Below, piece by piece: positions 28,376 to 41,069 of a stretch of 64,000 nt of DNA. Under the pieces are notes generated by a model. The model searched no databases. It worked only from the letters and a program-made list of their open reading frames with translations, and had not been told where the DNA came from. The DNA is from Acridotheres tristis. Its lineage: Eukaryota > Chordata > Aves > Passeriformes > Sturnidae. The position numbers were made by a program, and so were the translations under genes. The DNA lies in the NCBI GenBank assembly GCA_037013685.1, contig CM072890.1, positions 434,001-498,000 of the forward strand, read 5' to 3'. How positions within the stretch are numbered: the stretch's first letter is position 1; each line of letters starts with the position of its first letter.

Positions 28376-28724
28376 GATGGAGAAGGGGTGATGGAGAAGG
28401 GGTGATGGAGAAGGGGTGATTGATGGAGAAGGGGTGATTGATGGAGAAGGGGTGATTGATGGAGAAGGGGTGATTGATGGAGAAGGGGTGATGGAGAAGG
28501 GGTGATGGAGAAGGGGTGATTGATGGAGAAGGGGTGATTGATGGAGAAGGGGTGATGGAGAAGGGGTGATTGATGGAGAAGGGGTGATGGAGAAGGGGTG
28601 ATTGATGGAGAAGGGGTGATTGATGGAGAAGGGGTGATGGAGAAGGGGTGATGGAGAAGGGGTGATGGAGAAGGGGTGATTGATGGAGAAGGGGTGATGG
28701 AGAAGGGGTGATGGAGAAGGGGTG
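28376..28724. repeat. Purine-rich minisatellite, 15/19 bp units
   Basis: Units of GATGGAGAAGGGGTG (15 bp) and the same with an extra 4 bp (GATTGATGGAGAAGGGGTG, 19 bp) alternate irregularly for about 350 bp. The + strand is very rich in G and A, so the minus (KCNC1 sense) strand is pyrimidine-rich. Apart from the 4 bp length variant, the units are essentially identical. Open frames on the minus strand ([10 protein letters not shown] repeats) are a by-product of the repeat. Confidence 0.95.
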
Positions 28725-31700
28725 CACTGCTGCCTGTGCACTGGCCCCACAGCCCAGGCACATCCTGCACCTTGGGAAGGATCACAGCCTCGGCTGATCT
28801 GCTGCTGCAGTCCAGGCTGGTTTGGAAAACACTGAGTAGAGTGTAAAGCCTTCCCTTAGATGCTGTCAACTTGCTGTTTTTATAGTACAAGCATTTAGAG
28901 GTGTCACAGAAATTATAACTCTATTGTGCTAGCTACTGAAATCAACATATAGTAAGGGAGAGAGGAAGAAGTGCAAAGCAAGTAACCCGAGAAATGCTGG
29001 TTTTCTATTTTGAAAATGACATACTAAGATTGAACATCTTGTATGATTTCACAGGCAGTAAAATTCATAGAAAATGAGAGGGGCTGGAAGCATACCCAAA
29101 TGATGTGCCACACCGAGCTAATAAAATGTGGTGTTTGTGTGCTTGAGCCTACTGCAAATATTCCTTTGCTGAGCTGAATGTGTGTGAGCTGCCCTTGCAC
29201 TACTGGCACGCTGCAGATGCTCCTCCTGAGAGGATCCTTCAGAGCTAACACAGGCAAGCAAGCAGGGCTTGGGCCAGATCTTCTAACAAATGCTCACTCC
29301 ATAAACTGCATTAATTCAGTTGCTTGCACTAATTTGTCCAAATCTCAGGTTTCTGGGCTTTTTTAGGCTTTTGTTTTTTGCTTTCTGGTAAATTTCCAGT
29401 GTGTAAGTCTGTGTACTCGTCTGAGGACATGCAGGAATATTCTGAATGAATGTTAAAAGTCACCTAGTAAGAACAAAGGCTTACCCTGCTGTCCCAACCA
29501 AGATATCCTTTGAGAACAGTAAATGCACAGTTTTAGACATTTCTATAACTGATGGTAATATGGACATGAAGATAAATTTGTGGTTTGGAGTTGAAGATGC
29601 TATAGAATTTTTACTGAATTTCAAACTTTTTATTTGTCTGCAGTCCACGCCACTGACACAGTGAGAACTGAGCTCCTTTGCTTAGTAGAGCAGGTTCTCC
29701 AAAAGATGCTTCCTTTAGAGCAGTGAATGCACTTTTACACTATTGATTTCCTGCTGCTTAGACATAACTAACATTTTAAGTAATCTATACAGTTTTGAAA
29801 TTTACATTAGGTCTTTTAATAAAATCCCTAGCACCTCAGGGACTTCTTGGTAGGACAGACAGTGAACTCCTATCAACTGAACACTAAACAACACAACACT
29901 AAATTTCAGTATCACTTAAGCAACATCCCAACCTAAGCTGCTGGGCTACAGCCCCAAAAGCAGCAAAGCCAGCAGCACCCCACAGCAGCCCACAGCTCAG
30001 GGCCTTGGCTGAGCTATCACTGCACAGTCAGCTTGTTTGCTTTGTCCTTACGAGTGCTTCACTGAAAAACCCCGAGTTAAAATCAGTTCTGCATTATGCA
30101 GGACACATTCCCCAGAAGTGCTAAGATGTACTGTCACTAGATTTCTTGCAGAACTCCACACTAGAAGTGAAGGGGAGATCCATGCTAAAAAGGGAAACGG
30201 GAATAGCACAATGTGGCTGAGGTCATGTTGTGTTTTTAGAGTAGAGATCAAAGGCTGCTGTGAAGGCAAGCCCTTTTGTATTGCGTGTTGTGGCAATTAC
30301 ACAATTGTCCTTGTCCTGAAAAATCTTACCTGAAATACGTGTGCAAGGGTCTCTGGCTGGATCCCACTAAAGTCAGGGGTACTGGGGACCACGGCCCTAA
30401 GGGTGGGCTGGGATTTTAGTGATGGTCTGTTCGGTTTTTGCCTGTGTCCTTTTCTGCTCTAGGACACGGCCTCCCTTCTGCTGCAGGTTGCAGGTGAGAT
30501 TTTTTTAGAGATTTCTTCCTACTCATTTTATTTTCAAGTCTGTTATCAAGTCTGAATGAAGGTTTTAACTGAATTAATAACTGGACAAATCACAGGACTG
30601 GCCTCCACCACCTATACCTGACAATTGATCCGGTGTAGTGAAGGCTGCAAGAAGTTCAAAGTGAAAAACAGACCAGGGGTTTGGAATGAATTTTCAAGGG
30701 AAGTCTGCAGCTACATTTCTTAGGTATGGTAAATGGTAAGCAACCCAAGCAGATCAGATCTCCCTGTATTTAAGAATATGCTTTTTAAGGGCAAAGGTGG
30801 GCAGCAAGAGAAACTCTGCTGCAGTCACAAGTAGCTCCTAAGTAACTGTTGATGTATCTGCATACATTTAATTTGTTTGTGAATGGGTAGATGATAAAGA
30901 AATTCAGAAAAGAAGATCAATTTGGTTGTGCAGATGAAAATGTATGTTTTAACTTGTATTTACCTCTGAAAATTGTAAGGCTTGGTAGCAAGAGGCTTTG
31001 TCTTTTCTATTTAAAACCAAATAATCCATTTTATTGCTTCTTAAAAGGGACATTCTCTCCCCCCAGGTTTTCAGGTAAAAAGCCAGTATGGTATTTTAAG
31101 CTATTTCTTGTAGTCACAACACCTCAGTGGTCCTGACCCAGGATTTTTCCAAGTAAATCTGGCAGTGCTGAGATTTACTGCTGCTCCTGAAGTATCAACA
31201 GAATTACGTAAGTGTGTGCCTGTGTTGGGAGCTCGTGTGCAGCACACACATCACTGCCTGTCTGCACTGCACTGAAACCTGAGATTTATTGCATTTACAA
31301 AAGGCCATTACAATGCAATTTTAACTTACTGTCGTTAAAGGGTCTTACATCATAAGCAATCACTGCAAAAAGCCTTGGCCTGCGATTTATTCCTAATTTT
31401 TATTGCATGATTTATTAGAGCCTCTGTTACATTTTATAAAGCTTATCAGAAAGAAATTAAAATCAGTTGGGGCCTGGTCCTTTCACCTTAACTCGTGTTG
31501 GGTGGTACCTTGTTCTGAGCCTGACAGAAATGGGGATATTCCTGGAGTAAGCTATCACTACAGGAGTAGGAGTGAAGACAGCAAAATCTGGTTACTTAGT
31601 GAGCACAGGAGAGAGATGTAAAAATTATTCTAGAAATGACAGCATTTGGTTTATATTCCAGGGGGAGGAGGTGGTTCTCCATGGATTCATAGATTTCTCT

Positions 31701-34700
31701 GATTTCATCCGATCCTACTGCTTCTGTGTACCATTTGGAGTGAATCACATATTTATGTAATTCAATATTCAGCAGGGAAAGCCAAGTCAGCCTTCTCAAC
31801 TGTTCTTTCCTCAGATCAAATTCAGCATATAGTAACTGAGAAGCTAATTGTAAGACAATTGCAAAGATCTCAAAATGGCTTTTCTATCAGTCTTATACCC
31901 CAAAAATGCACTGAAATTTCATAAGATCAAGCTTATACAAAATGGAAACTCAGTTTTGCCATCTATATTTGCATGAGGAAGAATTACACACTTGATTATC
32001 AATTAGGGCTCAATTTTTCAATCTGAATTCCCCTGCTTGCCCTTTTATTACGAAACACAGCACTTGGATATGATTTAGCTGAACATTAATTGAAGTCATG
32101 TGGTTTAAAGGGGGATGTATTCTCCAGTCCTTTGCAGTAAAAAATGCCAAGAAGATCATGATGAGCTTTGTCAGTATTAGAGCTCTGTGTTTTGATGCAG
32201 TATGCTAAAGATGCTCGTGTCTTTAACAGATTATGAAAACATGTATTTGAATATGTATGCTCCTAATAAATTCCTCAGATCTATTACACTTCAGTGCTTT
32301 GGAATGGAAATATGCATCGTGTCTATTAAAAAAAGCAGTACACAGCAATTAATTTGTTATCCTGAACCACACTGCAGGAAAATTCATTTCTATCCTTGAA
32401 TTTGGTGATAATTTTGGCTGAGTTTCAATAACAGTAAGGCTGGGCCCTCTGTTGCTGATTTGCTAACATCTCTCCTTATGTTAAGAGAAAAGCAGTATGT
32501 ATAGACTTTACTAAAGTACTACCATAAATATACACACATTTTTACAAATGAGGAAGACAAATACTGTTAAATACTAGATTGCACAGCAGAAGAGAAGAAC
32601 AAGATGGAAAAATAGTTTTCCTAGGTATAGTCTATATACCACATTTCTGCAAGCAGTTCTAAAATAGAAATAATATAATTGATCCACGGATCTTTTTATC
32701 CTTTGTCTCATGATAGACCAACAGAGAATTACCAGTATTTTGTTGTCTTTTTTGCCCTAACCAAAACCAAAATAGCAAATGTCAGGAGAAGGACAAAGAA
32801 AACAGCTGAAGGTACATAGGGATGGATTAAAGAGAGAAGGCACCAAATATCTTTCTGAACCCAGCCACTAAATTCACATTGATTTCAGTGGCACCACAGT
32901 TACTTCTGCAGAAATATTTTGGGGTGATTTAATTTTGAAGTCCTTCCTCATATGGAAATCCCACTCAGCATCGTAGGAGGTGGCAGCAATAGGAAGGCAC
33001 ATATATATGTGTATGCATCTGATTGCATGATCCATACAATCACAGCCTAGGCTAAATGAAGTAAATTTTGTAACCTAGAAACATTAAAATTAAGTGACAT
33101 AAAAAAAATTAAAATGGCAACAGATGCTGTTCTTTTTTAAGGGTTTTAGAATAATAGAAATAAAATTGGAAATAGGCAAATAGGTTTTTTAGAAATGCCC
33201 TTGAATCCAAACTGCTAAGTCTGCACTAGGCAGCCATGGAGTTGTCAGGTGGGTAACACCATCTCTCTCATCACCCTGTGAGATCGTGACTCCAAAGAGA
33301 CTGTAAGATTTTCTGGGCAGACATCAGATCTTCCTGTGTGTTTCTGAACAGCTCAAACTGGTGAAGTCATGATTCTGCATGGCTGTTCTGATATTTATAA
33401 ATTTTTTGTGTGTGTGCTAGTTTAAAAAAGTGTTACTTCTGAATTGGGATGGACAATTCCCAGAGTTACCTGTGCACCTGCTCCCACCATGACCAGTTTG
33501 GTGGGACTGGCTGTGGGATGTGGAGCAGTGAACAATTTAACACTTTCTAACTGGCGTTGCAATGGTTCCTTTGGTCAGGATGCAGAGAAGACTACCATGC
33601 TCACTAGTGGGTTATATAAGGATTTGCAGTAACATGTTCCTTGATGGGAGAAAATAGGAATAAAATGGAATTTTAGGAACTATATTAATAATGAATGATA
33701 GAATGGTACTTAATAGATGTCTGTAATTCCATTATACTACAAGTGCAAGGGAAACCTCATTTGATGTGGAAAGATTCTCATTTTTCCAGAGCTGTAATGC
33801 AGCGTGCAGTTAAAATTAGGCTGTCTCGTTAATTGTCAAAGTACGTGGTGAGAACTCGTGCAGCCAGCTTTGCAGGATTAGTCATGAGACACCTTCCAGA
33901 AGGGCTCCGGGTGGGAGAGCAGCCCCGGGGACCCTGTGAAGCTGCCCCTGAGCACAGCGTGGGGGGCAGCTCGCACCCCTGTGCCCAGGGCAGTGTCCAG
34001 AGCACTGTGGAGCTCCCCTGTGCCAAGCACGGCCCCACCACACGTCTGGGCAATGCCAGCCCTCCTTGTGAAGGATGGGGAGAATCTGTTCCCATTCCCT
34101 GACACCTGCCTCAATTCCTCAGCTAAGCCATGCTGGCCAGGGGTAAGGAACGAGCAGAATCACCCCAGCCTCTAATCCTCAAGACAGCGTGGTTATTCAG
34201 GAACTAGGAGCCCATAAACCTTTTTATACCTATGAGTTGTACTTTATATAGAGAAAAATCAGTTTAAATGAACACAGCAGGACTGAAACGCTCTTGAATG
34301 TACAAAAGAAAGACTAAAGAAATCCGTGGGGAATATCTTTTTCTCATCTCTTTACCACTTTCTTTTTTCCTGTCTCCTTCTCAGTGTCAGAAACTCGTCC
34401 TTCAAAAGTCACTCACGGAGGAAAGCAGATTCTTCTGCAGGATGTGAAGGGGAAACATGAGGGAAGGGTGAGTGAGAGTTTTGCTTTTCCCCTTGCAGAC
34501 CAAAGCAGTCCAGCATATGCCAGGACTGCAAGTCAAGCTGTAGAGGACTTTCCATAGCACCCTAACCCGCTTTGATTTAAAAACAGTAAAAATGTTTATT
34601 TGGAAGGACTACAAAAGCTTTCCTGAGAGTTCATTAACAAAGCTTAACTGTCCAATTTGAGTGTGAGCAGTAGCTCACCATCTCAGCTGAAAGCTCCTCG

Positions 34701-37314
34701 TTCCCAAACACTGAGTAACCCAAGGAATGTGGATTAACACAAACACAGCCTTACCCTGCTGAGAAGGAGGAGGAGGAAGGGGAACAAATATGTTAGATAC
34801 CTGCAGGCCAAACTCCCCAGGAAGTCAGTGGGAGCTCTACTTGTGGAAGAACAGCATGACCAGACATAAATATAAAGGAGAGAGGATGCCAAGAAAATAT
34901 TTTTCACACGTTTGTGTACTGAGGGACCTATGAAGTCTACTAAGAAAAGAGGGCAGACACTCTGCTACAGTAACTCTGCTGCTTTAGCACAGCTTTCTGG
35001 CTGACTATTTCCCCTTTTGTGCCTACTTAGAAAAAATACATTTACAGAGCTGTCTGATGATGCAAAAAAGACAGTTCTAATGAGCTTCCAAGAAACATCA
35101 GCTTACGTGTGTGCAGTGACATTTAGCTGTCTGGACAGATGCTTTTGACAATCCTCCTGGATCTTTCCCATCACCTCTTGTTATTCTGTTCAGATCTCCA
35201 GGCACCAGACTTTGCCTCTGATATCCAAATGTACATTATTTAGGTTGGGGACAAGTAATGCCTGTCATTTGAAACAAACTACCTTTTCTTATTACAGATA
35301 TAGGAGATAATGCAATTTTTGAAGTGTTTCCTCTTTTTAGAAAGAATTACATTATTAAGAAATTAGCGTGGAGAAAGCTTGAAATTAATTAAAATCAGCC
35401 ACTACTGTTTTAACAAGCAACTGTTGACTATGCTGCACCTAAAGACAAATGATTAGTGACTAGGAGCTTTGCTTAATCAAAGTAAGTTAAGAAATAAACA
35501 AAATTTGCAGAGTTAGCTGATTTTGCCTGACATACACAAATGCATTTCCAGTCCTCCCTGGCTGTCTACAACGAGATCAGACGTAATTTAGTATGAGTCA
35601 GGTGGAAGTGAAGCAAAACAGTCAAATGTACTTGTATTTGCAAGCAGTGTCCATCAAATTCCTCCAAGAATGGCTGGATTTGAGTAAATGCCGAGCTTTT
35701 CATAGACAGCTCCTAAACATGCACTGATCTAGCATACCAGATACAGTCCAGAGAATCTCCTTTATACAACATGCAGATTTTCATTTCATCTTAATATTCA
35801 GAGACTGCATTCCCTTTCCTTGCCCAAGTGTAACACTATAATGGTTATGTAAACTGATCCTTACATTGAGATTTTGACATGCATTTTGGTGCCATATGTA
35901 AACATCAAAGGTGTATAATAACCACCCTCAGTACAGGTCCCAGTTCTATTTAGGAAGAGAAAATTTTGTGATTTTTTTTTTTTCTTTTTTGACAAAATGG
36001 CAATATGAATTTAGATTTTTGCACAACTGAATTGCAGTTTGTAACTGAGAGCAGCACACTCAATTAGAAGTGGGGTAACAGTGGATTTGTTGCCTGACTC
36101 TACCAGTTATTACCTTAACATACCATTCACTTGTTAATGATGTTATCAATTATTTTACTATAAATTAGCTATTGTGAGCTTCAGGTATTTTTGCAATGTC
36201 TGTGTTAGGTTACAGGAGCATAAATCAAACTCCCATCTCTTTTTACATCCATAACCATAAAGTATGGCTTTTATTAGGAAATGTTAAGTGTCTTATAATG
36301 CCTTCTTAATGGACAAAGTGTGCATGTGTTGATGAGGAAAGCCATCTTCCTTCATGCAAAATATTAATGCATGTGGCCTACGTCTCCATAGATACAAGTT
36401 AAAGAATCATATTTAGCCCACGAAATATTCAGTGTACTCTTATTTCTCTGGTTTTAACAATTCTTTAAGGAAAGAACAAGTTCGAGGTAAATCAGGAGTT
36501 GAATTCTAACAGGTATGCACAAGTGATTGTGAATAAGTGGTACATCCTCTAGTCAAAAAACTCCCCCCAGCAAACCCAAATCATTTTATAAAACACCTAT
36601 TGGTAAATGGAAATACCCTTAGAGAATTTATATCGTTCTAGAATTCCATCACAAAGACTCCTAATATTGGTTATAAATTTTTGTCCTTCTCCTAAAATAT
36701 CATAATGCCTCCAAGCAAAAGGGTGTTTTAACCTCTGTATCCTTTTTAACTGGGACAACATTATCCATTTGGCTTTCGAACCACTTCCCAAAATCTTGTA
36801 CAAGCACATTACTTTCACTTGAAATGTGTTTTACCAACAGATTCCGAGGTACCAGAGACCTGCTATTCAGACTGCCTGCTACCACTGGGCTTGATTAATG
36901 GAAGCCAAGCATTTCGAAGGATACCCTCCAGCCTTGCCTTCCTCTTTGACGTTCCCTTGGCAGAAATCAGGGATTTGAAAGCTGCAATTCAACAGCATCA
37001 TCTTTCCATCTTGTGGTAAATATTCTATTATTCCTTTATCCTCCATGCTGTTTAAAGGAATTCATTTAAAATATGAACTCCTTTGTTCAGGGAGGGAGTC
37101 TCCAAATGGTATGCAAACAAGAATCTTTAGAAATGCAGCAAGATGTAACTCCAGGCTCTGCTCCAGCTTTCCCCATTCATTCAGTTTGCAGACCTGGTGT
37201 CTCCCTGCTGGAGATCTCTGCTCAGACCAAGTCTCTGGCAGCTGCTATTCCACCACCCATTCATGCATGGCCAGCTCCTCTCTCCCTGCTCCTTGCATTT
37301 CCACTTCTCTTTCC

Positions 37315-37362
37315 TCCATCCATCCATCCATCCATCCATCCATCCATCCATCCATCCATCCA
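37315..37362. repeat. (TCCA)n microsatellite
   Basis: A perfect tetranucleotide run of about 12 TCCA units lies 1.1 kb beyond the 3' end of KCNC1 exon 1, inside intron 1. Confidence 0.97.
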
Positions 37363-38316
37363 GTTTTCTCCCTAATCTGATCTCACTTCTTTGATCCTTC
37401 CCAGGAACACTGATCACCCTCCCCCAACAAAGCACCACTCATCCTTTCTGAGGGCTGGCAGCAATTAGGCTGTAACAAAGGTACATTTAAGAGTAAAGCC
37501 TATGCCAACCAATTTCTTTGTGAAGACACTGTCCTCTGTTTCCCTAGGTATCAAATTTACTATCTTGGGAGTTAATCCTGCTGCTGTTCCTGAAGCAAAA
37601 TATTTTCAGTACTTTTGATTTCAGGAGCAGAATCAGGCCCTAATTAATGTAATTATCCTCATAGCATGAGGAGGTGCCTATTAAAGGAGTCGGATGACTG
37701 TTCTACACCATTTTTATCCACACCTATGCTGTGAACTGCACCAGAGTGCGTTCCCTTTCCAAAACAACCGCAGGCACCCGGAGGGGAGGAGCTGTCCTTC
37801 AGTAGCAGGCAAGAAACCTGTCAAGCACAGTGTCCCTTCTGCATGAATGAAACCCTTTTCCCTGATTAATATTTTGCATTTCCCACAAGGGAAAAAGACA
37901 CAGAGTGAGCAGCTGAATTACCTATTTTCAGAGAAGCATGCTCATAAATATTTAACTTGGTATGTAAGAGAAAAGAGAAAGGCACTGACTGCCTTTCCAG
38001 TCCAGGCTGAAACTCTCCAAATCCCCTGGTACCTCTGGGACTGCCTGCTCCCATAATTCTTTCTCCATCTCGGAAAGGGGAGAGAGCCATTAGCTGCCTG
38101 GTAATAGGGCTGGACAAGGTGTCTGTCTTTACTGGGGGATGTCTAACTGTAAAAATCTATGCAGAGAGGGAAATTACCTGGTGTAATGGAGACCTCTCTG
38201 GCCCATGACTGGGACCCTGCCCCAAGCTGTTCTAGGAGTTTTAGGAGCCTATTAGAAAATAAGGGTCTCTGGAGGCTCACATCTGAGTACACAACAATCT
38301 CAGGCCTTGGTGTCTA

Positions 38317-39153
<837 letters not shown>

Positions 39154-39411
39154 CTAAGCCGAGCCCCGCTCCGGGCCCGCGGGGGCGAGGGGCCCCGGCC
39201 AGCCCCGCTCCCCCGGGGCCGCTCCGAGGCGCTGCCGCTGGCGGTGGCTGCGGGCGCTGCGCCGCCTCCGTCTGGAGTCAGACGCTCGGGGTCCGCGGCA
39301 GCTGCAGCCGCGGCGGAGGGGCAGGGGCAGGGGGGGCCATGCTCCGGGAGCGCGGGCGCTGCGGTGCCGGAGGGGGAGGGCCTTTCCCTGGTTGGACGTG
39401 GCCAAAAGCAC

Positions 39412-39468
39412 AAAAAAAAAAAAAAAAAGAAAAAAAAAAAAAAAAAAAAGGGGGGGGGGGAAGAAAAA
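39412..39468. repeat. 57-nt uninterrupted homopurine tract (A-rich then G11)
   Basis: On the + strand there is an unbroken purine run. It consists of long A stretches with a single G at 39,429, then eleven G from 39,450 to 39,460, then AAGAAAAA. On the KCNC1 sense strand this is C11 followed by poly-T. It lies about 350-410 bp upstream of the KCNC1 ATG. Confidence 0.95.
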
Positions 39469-39770
39469 TCACCGGCTCTGCCCACAGGTGCGCGGGGCTG
39501 CGGAGCGCCGGTGCCGGCTGCAGCCCCCGCGGGGATCGCGCGGCTGAGCCCGCGCCCCTCCCGGCGGTGCTGAAGGGACAGCGCCGCGCTCCCGCCGCCT
39601 CCGCCCCTGCCCCGGCCGGCCCGGCTCCAGCGCTTGCCGGTGCGGGCGGCGGGACCCGCGGCGATGCCGCTGCCCCTCCCGCTGCTCCTCCCGCTGCCGC
39701 TGCCGCTGCCGAGCCGCTCGGTGCAGCCCGCCCGCCGCCGGGCACCGCCGCGCAGGCGCCGCTCCCGCCG

Positions 39771-40100
39771 GGCCCCGGCCCGGGCCTCGCCCCCCGCTCC
39801 CCCCGGTCCCTCCCGGGCCCCGGCTCGGGCCTCGCCCCCCGCTCCCCCCGGTCCCTCCCGGGCCCGGCTCGGGCCTCGCCCCCCGCTCCCCCCGGTCCCT
39901 CCCGGGCCCCGGCTCGGGCCTCGCCCCCCGCTCCCCCCGGTCCCTCCCGGCCCCGGCTCGGGCCTCGCCCCCCGCTCCCCCCGGTCCCTCCCGGGCCCCG
40001 GCTCGGGCCTCGCCCCCCGCTCCCCCCGGTCCCTCCCGGCCCCGGCTCGGGCCTCGCCCCCCGGTCCCTCCCGGGTCCCAGCACGGGCCTCGCCCCCCGG
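39771..40100. repeat. GC-rich minisatellite, alternating 45/44 bp units, about 7 copies
   Basis: Successive occurrences of the motif CGGGCCTCGCCCC begin at 39,781, 39,826, 39,870, 39,915, 39,959, 40,004 and 40,048. The spacings are 45, 44, 45, 44, 45 and 44 bp. The unit is built of CCCGCTCCCCCCGGTCCCTCC plus GGGCCCCGGCTC, and the missing base lies in the GGGCCCC run. The strict alternation suggests an 89 bp higher-order unit. The array sits roughly 0.7-1.05 kb upstream of the KCNC1 start codon and contains many CpGs. Proline/arginine/glycine-rich frames across it are not credible proteins. Confidence 0.93.
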
Positions 40101-40809
40101 GCCCGCTCCCCCCGCCGCTCCCCCCGCCGCTCCCCGGGCAGTGCGGGGCCCGCTGCCCGCTCCGGGGCCCGGGGCTCCGTGGACAGTGCCCTCCCGCCCC
40201 GCTCCCCTGCCCGCAGCAGCGCTCTGGTCGCGCCGGGCTCCCCTTGGGCAGCCGTGCGGGTCCCGGTGCTGCCCCTCGCCCGGCTCCGAGTGACCTCTGC
40301 AGCACCACTGGCAGGAGTCACGGCTGTGCTCGGGACCGGACTGGCTCAAGGGCAGAATTCAACATCACCCCAGGCGTCAGTTTCTTGCCTCACGAGCAGG
40401 GGTACCCAGGGTTGTCCCTTCCTATCACGTTGCGCTTTTACTTGGTCCCATGCGCCTACGCCACTTCTCCATCTTTTCCTACTGTTCACTTGGTTTTTTT
40501 CCTAACACCTGTGTTGGTAGGAAGTCGCAATTTAGGTTTGTGGTTTTTATTCTTTTTAAATTCCCATTAATTCACAAATAATGACAAGGGAAGTTTCTAA
40601 AACTCCCCAGTTCCCGTCTTGCAAGGAGCTTGAAGAACAGCAGGAAAATGGTTGTGTGGAAAGGAAGTAAGACAGGTATGTAGACATGTTCTGTATTTTG
40701 TTTTGTTTGCTGCCAGCGTCTCAGGAGGAATGGGCTTATGGGACAGCCTGGAGAGCTGAGCTTTTGTGAATTGACCATGGGAGGGCACATCACGATGAAC
40801 AGGTGGTGG

Positions 40810-41069
40810 AATCTACAATGGAAAAATACAATGGGAATATACAGTGGGAATATACAAAGGAAATATACAATGGGAACATACAATGGGAATCTACAATGGG
40901 AATATACAATGGGGATAGACAATGGGAACATACAATGGGGATAGACAATGAAAATAAACAATGGAAATATACAAAGGAAATATACAATGGGAATATACAA
41001 GGGAAATATACAATGGGAATATACAATGGAAGTATACAATGGGAACATACAATGGGAACATACAATGGG
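40810..41069. repeat. 13 bp tandem array, 20 units in perfect register
   Basis: Twenty consecutive units of AATATACAATGGG or close variants occupy exactly 260 bp with no insertion or deletion. Substitution variants include AACATACAATGGG, AATCTACAATGGG, GATAGACAATGGG and AATATACAAAGGA. A partial unit AATATGCAT follows. The array lies between the KCNC1 CpG island and unique intergenic DNA. Confidence 0.95.

Noticed and set aside
28270..28890. Minus-strand [10 protein letters not shown] repeat frames
   Set aside because: They are the 15/19 bp minisatellite in three frames, with no unique protein sequence.
36597..37019. Overlapping small frames on both strands (for example a minus frame with GKWFESQMDNVVPVKKD) suggesting an old retro-element or pseudogene
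   Set aside because: No family could be recognised and the frames are broken. A translated search would be needed before calling anything.
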